Below are positions 1 through 10,302 of a stretch of 43,969 nt of DNA, piece by piece. The DNA comes from Stenocarpella maydis. Taxonomy: Eukaryota > Ascomycota > Sordariomycetes > Diaporthales > Diaporthaceae. The stretch lies in assembly GCA_002270565.1 (NCBI GenBank), contig NQMI01000064.1:1-43969 (forward strand), written 5' to 3'. Every line of letters begins with the position of its first letter. The first letter of the stretch is position 1. The position numbers were made by a program, and so were the translations under genes. The notes below the pieces were generated by a model. It ran no database searches. It was not told the origin of the DNA and worked only from the letters and a program-made list of their open reading frames with translations.

Positions 1-89
1 AGGAAGTCTAGGGTAACTCCTTACAACGAAGTCTAGGGTAACTCCTTGCACGGAGTACCAACGCCCTGCTGAGCGGTTCCGTTTAACAT
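1..89 (+). repeat. 89-bp dispersed repeat, copy 1
   Basis: This segment matches bases 17471-17559 in the same orientation with a single mismatch at base 28 (G here, A there). It contains two tandem copies of a roughly 25-bp unit built on AAGTCTAGGGTAACTCCTT, followed by a unique tail ending in GTTTAACAT. In both places strongly AT-rich DNA begins directly after the repeat, while the repeat itself has normal base composition. It is probably a conserved end or boundary part of a transposon family; the family is not identified. The window begins inside the repeat, so its left edge is unknown. Confidence 0.9.
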
Positions 90-1690
90 TATTTATTACT
101 ATATTGTATAGTGGTCCTTGTCTTTTTATTGCTAATTATTTCTCCTATTGAGGTTATTTAGGGAACCATCTAGAGGTTTTTTCTCTGAAAGGTGCAGTAA
201 GTACTAGTTATTAAAGTAAAAGGTTCAGTTAAGGGCTCCATACTTAGGGATAGCATCTACTGCTTTCTTAGGAATAGTTGATAGGTTGTCTAGATCCTTA
301 GGTTTACCCTTATTAGGATGGATTAGATATTCCATATAGAGGTTAGATTAATAAATGCAAGGGGTCTTACCTTCCAGGTATACTAGGCATTCCTTATTAA
401 GTAAATAGCTATATTATTTAGGCTGTTTATAGTATATGGTTATATTAACCTATTATTATTCTTCTGGGATGGGTCTCTATAGTTGCTTTCTGGTTTGATA
501 ATATTCTCTAAAGAAATATCCTTATCTTCCGCAATTATAATACTTCTGGCTGTTATTAGGACGTTATTATGCTGTATTAAGTTCCATAGGTTCTGAATAG
601 GTACTATAGGCAGTTTCTTATTATTATTACTAATTGCTGTAGAAGTTGCCCTTATAGTGGTATTTCTTTCCATTATTAGGTTAGTATTAAGGCTTACATT
701 AGTTCTTAGGATTCTTATACTAATGCTCTTATTATTATTTAAATAGTTTGTTATGAATATATATAGCTATAGCAATATACTTTACAAGTTTATCAGGTCT
801 ATCCACTTTAGAAATCTTGTCTTTTATATCTTCTTTAAGTCGTTTATAAAATTAGCTTATAAGCGCCTTATTACCCTAACTAATATGAGTAGTATATTTA
901 GAAGCTAAGCCTTACAATTTAAGTTATATAAGCTATCATTTAGTAGTTTATTTTTTATCTGGGTTGCTAAAGGCATTCTTTAAGGCTTAGTTAAAGTTAT
1001 TATATTTCCTAAAGATAGCTTTAGTATTATTATCTTAGTCTGTTTTATTATTTTCTAAGTAGTCTTTAAAAGTAGGTTTAAATTAAGTAAGAGCGTTTTC
1101 CTTAAACTAATATCTAGTAAAGATAATCTTATTATAATTAGTTCTAAACTAAAGCTTATAGTAGTAGAAGTAAGTATAGCATTAAGTGAGGAATCCCTAG
1201 AGGGTTCCTTTATCTCCTTTATAGGGGCCGGGCTTATCCATCTTATAAGCCTTAGCTTACTAAACCATATAGAGATAGTTAATTTCCTATTGGAGGGCTC
1301 CAATCTATATGGCCATTTCCTAGGCACTCATAATCTGGGCCTATTTATTATTAGAGGAGGTAGTTAATATTATATCTTTATATTACTTAGTTAGTTATAT
1401 ATATAGCCATTCTAAATGAGAGTTATTAAAATATTATAATTATACCAAACTTTTATAGGGTTTAATTAGCAACCTATAGGGTTTATATTATTAGAGCAGC
1501 ATAAAGGCAGCATATAACTAAGTTGCAGTATATAAAGATACTATTTATAAAGAAGGTATAATTAGAAGCTATAAGGCTATCCAGTTAGTAAAACTAAATA
1601 CTTAGATTAATAACTAAAGAGTCTGTTTTATAAGAGCTATCTACTATAGTGATAACTATATCTTTATATGTTTTAACTCTTTAGTAGCTT
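90..1690. other. AT-rich, RIP-degraded repeat island
   Basis: This stretch is very AT-rich, full of TA dinucleotides and stop codons in every frame, as expected of old transposon DNA hit by repeat-induced point mutation. The longest open frames are on the minus strand (440-673 and 1055-1327). They may be remnants of an element read from that strand, but no domain can be recognised. I see no working gene. Confidence 0.75.
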
Positions 1691-1910
1691 GCTAGCTCAT
1701 AGGGCGAGCCTTCGAGCTGTGGTGTGAGGCTCGAAGGATCCTTTATCGAGCGGCTCGTGTGGCTTGCAACTGAGCGTTGCGAGCTAGACCCTAACCCTAG
1801 CCTGGCGCATCCCGTTATCTTGTGTATGCGGGGTTGCATCGTGGTAGCTGGTCTTGATTACCCTGGGTTCCGGGGTGCCATCATGTTGGTTCATAACACC
1901 TTATAGCTTC
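1691..1910. other. GC-normal islet with hairpin inside the AT-rich island
   Basis: About 220 bases of normal composition lie between AT-rich flanks. A 9-bp perfect inverted repeat, CCTTCGAGC at 1709-1717 and GCTCGAAGG at 1729-1737, can form a hairpin with an 11-base loop. Near 1790 there are about two telomere-like units (CCCTAACCCTA). A 60-codon open frame at 1724-1906 shows no recognisable protein. It is either a less mutated transposon fragment or the internal part of another element. Confidence 0.5.
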
Positions 1911-2280
1911 TAATTATACCCTCTTTATGAACAATATCTTCATATACTGCAACTCAGTCACGTGCTGCCTCTGCACCGCTCTACTAACATAAACTCTATC
2001 GGTTACCTACTGAACCCCATAAAGGTTTAGTGTAATCATAACACTAATACCCCTAAAACACTAACTACCTATATAAGCTTATTTACTAAGTAAATATCTA
2101 TAGATTAATAAAATTCCTATATATATAGCTTTATAATTAGCTATGATATATGTAAGTTAATGTGGTGATATTTGTATGTAGGTCCTCGTTCCACTGGTAG
2201 GGGTGTTCTACTAGTAGGGGTCAGATGGTATCTATATGATCATGATTTGCCCTCCCAGCTCGCCGGAAGTGGATCTTCAC
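1911..2280. other. AT-rich tail of the first island
   Basis: Composition is AT-rich up to about 2160 and then returns to normal. No gene or recognisable structure is seen apart from a short imperfect duplication of a TAGTAGGGGT-type string near 2190-2220. Confidence 0.4.
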
Positions 2281-2442
2281 TATGTTGAACTTTTATGATA
2301 GACTAGCCTGTGAAAAGAGACCTGCCCTGCTTATACATAGATTTAGCACAAAGAGAAGAAAACGTATAAAAGAAAACGTTGAACGAAAAGAGAGAAAAGG
2401 TTACATTAAGCAACGGTTTAAAACAAGCTACGAATGTATTTT

Positions 2443-2493
2443 TTCTTTGTTTTTCCCCCCCCCCTTTTTTTTTTGAGAAAAGAAAAAAAAAAA
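2443..2493. repeat. Low-complexity homopolymer cluster
   Basis: A run of 10 C (2455-2464) is followed by 10 T (2465-2474) and then an A-rich run reaching 2493. It lies about 300 bases upstream of the kinase-like gene. It is simple-sequence DNA with no coding sense. Confidence 0.8.
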
Positions 2494-2805
2494 CGTCATG
2501 CGTATTGACAGCTTTGACATGTGCGCTCCGGGGAGCAATGAAAAACCAGTTTCTCAAAACAGGCGGATTTTGCGAACTTGAAAGCATCAGCTGCAAACCA
2601 AAGACATCCCTTTGGCATACCGTTTGTGGATACCTTTTCCGGCAGCAGGCTTCAGTCCAAGGATCCACCACACGAGCATAAATACGACGATAATCCATCC
2701 AACACCTAAACGCCTACTCATTGATCGAGCTATCAGCACAGGATATCATTTCATAAGTATTTTTTGCTACTGTGATATCAAGCATCATACCCAGTCTCAG
2801 ACAAA

Positions 2806-3762
2806 GTGGCAGCGCAGACACCCATTCTGACGGACCAAAAGGCGCCGGATGAACCTTGTACTACATGCAGCTGGACGAAAGAAAGGCATTCGCACTGTCA
2901 TTATAAAAGCAATCTTCGCCTCTGGTCAGGTTATTCCCGCAGTGGCACATGGTCCCTCGGCTCGCAGTACATTCTTGACGACCTACAGACTGATCCTCCA
3001 AATCACGACACCAAAGCGGCACGATTCCTACAAAGTTGCACCACAGTTCCAGTCACCCAGGTTATAGCGGAATGGGATGAGCCAGACGATCCAGATAAAA
3101 AGTCTATGCTGATTATAAAGCGGCCTGAGGGTATTACCCTCAAGGAAGCCTGGCCTAATCTTTCCGAGACTGAAAAGCGCGATATTGCTAAGCAAACATG
3201 CGGCTACTTAGCCCAGATTCGCAATCTTCAGAGCGACCGAATTGAAACTGTCGACCATAAGCCGATGGATAGTAACTTTCTGTTTCATAATGGCAAACTG
3301 CATAGTCCGAAGTCGGATGATGAGCTCTTCGACGAAATGGTTGGACCTATGTTGAAACAACATTCTCCGGACATGTACAACCTGATGCGCAAACATTTGT
3401 CAGTTGCCACACCATACACCTTTACGCATAGCTCTCTTGCCTATGACATCATTTTTGTAAAAGATGGCAAGGTAACTGGTATTCTTGGTTGGGGTATGGC
3501 TGGTTATATGCAGAAATGGTGGGAATTTGTAATGACTTACACGTTTTTGACGAACGAGGAAGTGGTAGTGCAGCAAGATCCAACATGGAAGGGCTATCGA
3601 GAATGGAAAGCCTTGCTACGGGAGTATATGGAGAATGAGGAAAAGGCAGCATGGATGTACTGGGATGGCTTGTATAGCATTAATGACCGATCCATACTGA
3701 GCCAGCGAGGGCAGGATGCACTGGCTCTGATGAAAGAATGGTTGGAAGGTTTAAAGTTGTAA
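2806..3762 (+). CDS. APH/choline kinase-like protein, catalytically dead (pseudokinase)
   Basis: The 318-codon frame matches the fungal phosphotransferase-enzyme family (APH, choline-kinase fold). It opens with a Cys/His-containing N-terminus (CTTCSWTKERHSHCH), a glycine-rich GYSRSGTWSLGS (42-53), a TVPV..V segment (80-86) and LIIKRPEGITLKEAW (102-116). The C-terminal lobe carries FTHSSLAYDIIFV (206-218) and GILGWGMAG (225-233). In active members the first would read HGDxxxxN and the second IIDWE; here Asp-210, Asn-215 and Asp-228 are replaced by Ser, Ile and Gly. Phosphotransfer is therefore unlikely, though the frame is intact and full length. The frame opens with GTG; the first ATG is at residue 101 and a TGA at 2773 blocks extension upstream. 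Either the ATG was lost or an upstream exon supplies it. Family assignment is confident; function is unknown. Confidence 0.7.
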   Translation: MAAQTPILTDQKAPDEPCTTCSWTKERHSHCHYKSNLRLWSGYSRSGTWSLGSQYILDDLQTDPPNHDTKAARFLQSCTTVPVTQVIAEWDEPDDPDKKSMLIIKRPEGITLKEAWPNLSETEKRDIAKQTCGYLAQIRNLQSDRIETVDHKPMDSNFLFHNGKLHSPKSDDELFDEMVGPMLKQHSPDMYNLMRKHLSVATPYTFTHSSLAYDIIFVKDGKVTGILGWGMAGYMQKWWEFVMTYTFLTNEEVVVQQDPTWKGYREWKALLREYMENEEKAAWMYWDGLYSINDRSILSQRGQDALALMKEWLEGLKL

Positions 3763-4936
3763 GAAGAGGAGATACATAAATGATGACTTACTAGTTACGT
3801 CCCAAGATTACAGTTGATTGCATCCAGCCATACTCCAAAATGTATCATAGTCGGACTCAGATATGAAACTTCCGCCGAGAGCCCTGCTCTACATGTTTGT
3901 GGAAATTTGCGGAGGTTCAGCCAAGCCAATGGCGCCCTTAATGAAAAGGGGCGGGAGGTTTTCGTGGTAAGACCTTTAGGCACAGTCCGCAGTACTCTGC
4001 GCCTGTTAGGTTGATATATTGGCAGATGGGGCACTTCATCTATATGAATTGGTTAGTTGAGTGATGTTTGATTAGATGCTTGAATTACAAGGTGAGATGA
4101 CTGACAATTTTATAGGATGGTTTGCTGATGATTTGGTAGACTGGGTAAGTGTTGACTTGTTGGATTAACTGAATGATGACATTGTGGCCTGAGTGTGTTG
4201 ATTTCTAGCCCTATAGCTATTGTTTGAGACCTGCTCGATTATATACATAATGAGCGTTAGAATAGTCGGCCCAGCGAGCCCCTGATTTGGCAATGACTAA
4301 TTTGGATATCTCCTGTTGGTAGATTTTCTGAATGTGGTATCAAGTACATGCTGCCACATTGTGTAATCAGCGCACAGGAAACTTCCATACGGTGAAAGGA
4401 GCATAGAGGCCGAGGAGAACAAGGAGATAGTTATCTATCATAAAATACCATAGGGGTTGCATAGTGCCACGGAATGAAGAACACAAAAAGCTCAAATTCA
4501 CGATTCACAAAGAAAAAAAAAGATGCCTCCCAGGTCAACCCTTGCTATCCTTTGCTTTCTGGTATGATTAGTACTCTGTGGCTGGGCGCTTTCACGGGAG
4601 ATGTACATCACGCAACTTGCCGCTCACCATGAACGCGGGCCTAGACACGCCTGTAATTTCTCACAGTACAGGTCTGCAATGTTCATATTATTGGACAACA
4701 GAGGCGTTGCCTGAGTGCTCATTCTCTGCCAGGTTTGGTATGCTGTGGGGATGCAATGTCGCATGCTTTTCACATGCTTCTTTGATGTGAACCGGTCTGC
4801 TTAAGGGGAAAGCCTGAAAACCTTCTCTAGGTTTTGTGCCAGTGCTGCAACAAGATTGACTCATTGTACCCGAAGCAGCCTTGGAAAATCCCACACATCT
4901 GAAGTGCCGCGTTTCAGCTCGAATTAGGCGGTCATC
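3763..4936. other. Intergenic region, no gene seen
   Basis: About 1.2 kb between the kinase-like gene and the 3' end of the FAD monooxygenase, which runs toward it. Open frames are short and look non-coding. A short A-rich stretch (near 4510-4520) is the only visible simple sequence. The 3' ends of the two convergent genes must lie here. Confidence 0.6.
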
Positions 4937-6318
4937 TCACATACACCCGCCTTCCGCCCTCGGTTGGCTCGCGACATTGCGGTCTCTAATCATCTCTTCT
5001 ACAGGCAGGTCCTCGAATTGGCTGCGATTACCCATGTAAATTCCACGTTCCTGGACCAACCATGCATATTCCATGGTTTGCTTCTTCCAATGGCATCTCT
5101 CAACCTTTCCTTCGATCATGTCTGCAAGGATCATGGCATCATATGCAGCCTGGCTGGTGCTAGCGACCGTGTGAGGCCTGAATCCTGCAAGCGCGTCTCC
5201 TATAAGAATCACCTTCCCATTGAGGAACTCGTTCTCATGGCTGACCACGTCTGTGATGGCCTGCACAAAAGGCTTCTTTGTTGCGCGCACAATCTCAGAA
5301 AAATGGGGAGGTAGCTTGTTCTGTGCCATTTCGCGTTGCTTCTCCCATGCTGTGGGATCGGTCTTCCCCGGTGGCATTGTCAGTCGATGGCGCACGCCAT
5401 CAATATCTGTCAATAACTCGGCAAGTTCGACTGACGGCTCGTCGAGGGATTTGCATGGGAAATTGGTGTAGTAGACGAAGTTGATGAGGCGTTGGCCTGG
5501 TTCGAGGGTACCATTCTCACCGGGAATCAGATATGCAAGGATCTGGATTCCGGCTGCGTGGAAGAAAGTGAAACGCTCCGAGAAGGTTTCGCGTGTGGCT
5601 GGGGTCACTTCGTCTTCCCGAATAGTCCCCCGTAAGGCGACGTAGCCGGCATACGTGCGCTGCAAGGTCGGGTCGAAGATGCTGCGTACCGTGGAGCTGG
5701 GACCGTCGGCACCAATGACGAGATCGGCTTCGAATGTGCCTTCCTGGCCCTCAACTGTTTGATACGATACTTGAACTTTGCTGCCTTCTTCTTTCAAACC
5801 TGTGACTTTGTGCCCGTGCAGATGTTTGACTTCCCCGTCACCAGCTCTTGGCTCGGGCACATTGCAATATGCACTTTTGACGCCGTCGACATTTGCCCGA
5901 AGCACGTGGTAGACGAGATCCCAGCTTGTCATATTCTGCACCGTGTTTTTGGTGTATATGATCTCCCCTTTCTTGTTCAGATATTGGCGTCGCTGTGATG
6001 TGATGGCAAACTGTCTTCCACACCGATCGTAGCGTTTGAAAAAGGCGAGAGTGTCCCCACCGGCGACTATGCCCGCGCCTTGGTCGTGCAAGAGTGGCGT
6101 TGCATTGCGTTCGAGGATGGTGATACGGTGCCGCTCGCGGTGAGACCCGAGGGCAAGGGCAGCACAGAGGCCACCAAGAGATCCACCAACCTGCACAGTT
6201 AGCAATGATGCCCTTTGAGGTTCTCGGGCGGGATGCACACAATCACAATGTCGAGCTGGTATTTCTTGTCAGCCAGAGGGCCGTCGGGACACTCCTTTGC
6301 GCTCCTCGACGACGCCAT
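4937..6318 (-). CDS. FAD-dependent monooxygenase (aromatic hydroxylase type), two exons
   Basis: The predicted protein has 443 residues. Exon 1 is 6318-6241 and exon 2 is 6190-4937; the 50-bp intron (6240-6191) begins GTGTGC, carries a GCTAAC branch site and ends in CAG. Splicing restores the Rossmann motif DIVIVGGSLGGL (23-34), followed by ILER (51-54), the glutamate of which binds the FAD ribose. GADGP (186-190) and GDALAGFRPHT (357-367) are the other two FAD motifs. This is the class A flavin hydroxylase plan, which uses NAD(P)H and oxygen to hydroxylate aromatic or heteroaromatic rings. The layout recalls 2,6-dihydroxypyridine 3-monooxygenase-like proteins, but the substrate cannot be told. 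The ATG at 6318-6316 has A at -3 and G at +4. Longer readings that start in the intron lack the first FAD strand. No signal peptide or membrane segment is seen, so it is probably cytosolic. Confidence 0.88.
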
Positions 6319-9300
6319 AGTAGTCTTGTAAACGTGGACCCCAGTGGATCGCGGGATGTGAGTGATGCGTGCTAAGCTAGAGGTGGTCTCTCGAGGACGT
6401 CCAGGAGGGACGGCGATCCTCGATATGACGCAAAGACTGGACATGGAGAATAGGCTAAGGTGGAATAGTTGACCCCACTCATCACTTTTGTGATTGGAGG
6501 CCGTACAACGTGATGCATAGTCATCTGCTAACTTACTACGGATTATGCCCACTTAAGTAATCCGGCAAGTCTGTCCCCAGCCGCTACCTTACAGTAAGTA
6601 TTATAATGTTGGCCTTGCTCCAGCACTGGATGGAGGCAGGGGGTGAGGTTTCTTTCCATCAGCTCTGGCCCTTGATGTTCACAACTGTTGTTTTAGATGT
6701 GGTTCGGCTTTGTGTCAACAGTAGAAGTGAATTGCAGGAGTGGTGGTCGGAATTCCAAGTCTTGAAACACTGATCCTGAGGAAATGGTTCAAGTATTGCC
6801 CTGTTGGGCTATCGCCCTTCCCCTACACGGTAAGTTCAACGATTAACTGCTCTTAGTATAGAACCACCAAGACATAATTGTCGGTTGAAAGATAGAATGA
6901 GGCAGTTTAATGAATAAGCAGCTTAAATTACAGTAGGTGCAATGTTTGAATCGGTGATAACGAAGCTGACGCTCCTTGATTCCTCTCGGATCGTGTATGG
7001 AGATTGCCCCAGTACTCAGCAGCGAACCAACACGCATGGCTTTGGCTGCACGTGCGCTTCAAGCCCCTAGAGGACCACTCATCACAATGGTCTGATCACA
7101 ATGATTTTTCTGCGGCAAGGCCAGCTGGGTATTGCGCATTAGCGTCGTTGCATTCTACCCTGAATGATCAGCGTTGAATATGTGTACTAGGAATTGTCAC
7201 GATATAAGGCTAGAGGTACTATACAGAGCGTGATGTCACATTTTGTCTTAATAGTACAGTGGTCTTTTTCGTGCGACAGGAATAAATAGCCCGACGGGGC
7301 AAAAATGGTTCGACAGCGACATAGCTACAGGGGCTTGCCGTCGGCACCATGTCCACAAACCGTATAAGGCATCAAAATACAAGGATACGAACGGTTGTTC
7401 TTTTTTTCGTGACTTATGAGAGCAAATCCTTGGGCCCGTTCAAGTGGCCCAGGTGTGCTAGGTGATTCGTAATCTCCTGGGCGTGGTCAGCGCCATTGTC
7501 GGAGCAGTGTGAGCGTGGACCGCGTCAGGCTGTGACGGTGCTAGGTCGCGTGTGGGCGGACAATGTCGGCAGAGACATAGTGGCTGCCCATGAGGGCAAA
7601 GCCGGAAGATAAGCAAGGCAACGTCATGACATTCAGGCGTTGGATATATCGAGCATGTAGACTTTCTAGGAGGGAGGGATGAATATTACTAATCATGGCC
7701 GTTATCAAAGTGAGGGGATCCAGTGTGGCTCGTGCTACAGAAGATGGATGTGGTTGACGGGCTGTGCTGTGGGCTTGTTGCCGGAAGGAAGGCGATGCGG
7801 AGATGAGGGCGGGTTGCGGTGTTCAGCTTGGGGACTTTTGTACTAACATGGACAATCATGTTCGGCGGAGCCAACAGGTCGAAGAGAATATTACTGTACG
7901 GGGTTTAGCAGATAAAACCTTAAAAGAGGATATAGCCCGATCCGCAGTTCAGTTTGATACGAGTACACATTGTACTTATGTGTAACTGTCCTTGGGACTC
8001 GATGGTGACGAGTCCCATCTTGATGGCAGCAGATTCTGAATGTTAAGGTCCGGTGAATCTCAATTCCCGCTGCTTTGTTGGTGGCGCAAGCTGCAGGGTG
8101 ACATCGTGGCATGGGCTACAGTTCTCGGACTCTCCCACCTGCAGTGTAACCGTCTTCTACCGACTGCTAATCTCGCAGCTTCCTCTCATGCCCGGCCACA
8201 AACATGCAGGCAGCATAGTCGGGCTTCGGCCCCCAAGAACGGCCGTCATCATCGGCTGCCTCACCCCGTCTTGTCTTGCCCAGATAGCAGCTCGGCTCGT
8301 TTGCTACGGGGTAAACACAAGCACGCGTTAATGATGGATCGAGGGAACTCGGCTCGGTACCAAGAGGACCCGCCCTGAGGGCCGAGCACAGCGGCCAGCA
8401 GGATCACCATCATCGTTCCCACCTAGCTCTTGTTTCACAGCTCTCCAGGCTGGGTTGATGGCCACGGAGCCTGAGTCCGTCGCTCGAAACGCCCGCTGCG
8501 GCATGATACCAGCTGGAGATGCAAGCTGGCAGGCATCCAAGCCCCAGTTCTAGGCCTTCTCGTGGGGGGGGGGGGCACGAAATATCATCTGATCACGTAT
8601 GCATGGCATGCACAACCCCACGACAATGCGGCGTCTGCGCGGCTATATCAGGAGCCAAAGCAGACAGCGCAGCAGCATAACGGCTGCCTGCTTGACGTGC
8701 ATCATGTTAGTTTAGGGTGTTGGTATCAAGTAGCGCGGAGACGCCTGGCGCCATGCATGAGACTCGCAGCGGCACAAGCTTGTGGAGACCGCACCAGCGG
8801 CCGGAAGAGTCATTCTTTGCCTGCATCACGAGACCTGGCCAGATATGCATGGACTGCAGAACAGCTAGCTCATGCCGGCCTTTTGCAAACTGTCCTCGAG
8901 CTCGGTACGGCAGGCCCAAAGACATTGAAGGAATCTCGATACCAGCCCGTCGGTGCTCAAGTGGGTCGAGTCCGCGGCGGCAGCAGGGCAGAGAGTGTCT
9001 GAGCCACACCGTCGGCTCCCACACATGCATGGCGTTGCGGCTGTCGTGCAGGAAGGGGGCCTTGAGTAGCACATGGCATATGCTCACCTCTGACGCCTTA
9101 TTCCACTTCCCAGCTTGTTCCTCCTGTCTCCTTTCCTGTCCTGTCCTGCCCGTGTCACCGTCACCAAGCCCGACAGAACATACGTTCACCTTGCTCGCTC
9201 ACCTCGTCCCTCTATTGTCGGCTGCAGCGTTCGCATTCCTTACGCCATAAGCACTGGCTGCTCAACGTGGTCGCCCATCTCCCGTCCAGATGACCTCCGG

Positions 9301-9589
9301 GTCAGAGCCATCTCCAGCGGAGAAATGGATTGTCGCTTCAACCAGTGTTGAAGCATATGATGGCAGCGATGAGACGAAGGCCGAGGGGTGTGGGAAGAGA
9401 GGATGCATTTGGATGATGGATGATACACTGGCACACTCACACCTCTCCATGCCCCTCGGCCCAGCCTCTATGTGTGCCGCACACTCGCAGCCGTCTAGTG
9501 CCGCACTGCCATGGTCAGCACACACACACACACACAGTCATACCCTTCCTTGGTCCATGACCTCCAGGCTGCCCTCCGGACTGGGCTGA
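6319..9589. other. Long intergenic region, no supported gene
   Basis: The first part is the promoter side of the FAD monooxygenase. The rest holds only short overlapping frames on both strands without recognisable domains or fungal codon bias. Simple sequence includes a run of 12 G at 8564-8575 and a (CA)n tract near 9520-9535. Confidence 0.55.
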
Positions 9590-9757
9590 GCCCCCGCCAT
9601 TGCTGGTCAGGCCCTGCCAGAGCTGCCGGAGGAGCTGCTGCTACTTGCGGTGCACAACGGCATATTCGACTTTTTCAACTTGGGCACACCGCGCTTCCGC
9701 AGCTTTGAGCCCCAAGCGGCGACGACGGACGATGAGCACGGAGGGCTCCAAGTGTAA
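9590..9757 (+). other. Short coding-like segment, possible terminal exon
   Basis: This 55-codon stretch lies between stops at 9587-9589 and 9755-9757. From 9608 its composition is protein-like (ALPELPEELLLLAVHNG, then IFDFFNLGTPRFRSFEP) and codons end mostly in G or C, unlike the surrounding shadows. A CAG at 9608-9610 could be a splice acceptor. I cannot find a convincing upstream exon and do not recognise the family, so it may be a relic or chance. Confidence 0.2.
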
Positions 9758-10302
9758 CGCCCGTTTCTGCATTTTACCATGTCATTCATAATTAACCCCC
9801 CAGGCAGCTGTCTGGCCTCATATGAGATGCTTAAGTAAATGCACCAATTCATTTGTGCATTTCCCGCCCTGTATTTCACGCCTGTATAAATCAGCCCAGG
9901 CAGCCAACGTGCCTGACTTCGCTGCCGTTTCTATACTCCATTCTTTCTGTACTCATCCGCATTCAGCCAAGCACACCCTGCATTGTTATTCGTGGCCTGC
10001 AAGTCATCATCACATCCACATCAATATCACCCGCATCCACTCCCGCCCCATCCGCACGCACGACACGAGGCTGCAGGCCAGGCACACCTGCGAGTCCTCG
10101 CCTATCAGCCACACACTTACACCGCACTCGGGCAAAGCCTCACTTCGCTTCCGAGTTGGGCACTTATACGCCCAGTCCACTGCAGGCATTGCTGCCCCAC
10201 AGCAACACCCACTTCCAGCACCCGCCTATCAAGGTGGCCCACCACATTGAGATCATAGACGCCTTCAAGCCGAGTGCAAGGCCCCCGAGGCGAGCCGACT
10301 CG

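Noticed and set aside
8717..9250. Overlapping frames of up to 177 codons near 8.7-9.2 kb
   Set aside because: Composition is random-like, both strands are open over the same bases, and no family similarity is evident.
9853..10302. Upstream extension of the Cys/His-repeat protein (150 more residues)
   Set aside because: The segment is rich in His, Pro, Ser and Thr from a C/A-rich leader and lacks the repeat pattern. The ATG at 10303 lies right before the first module. Not fully excluded.
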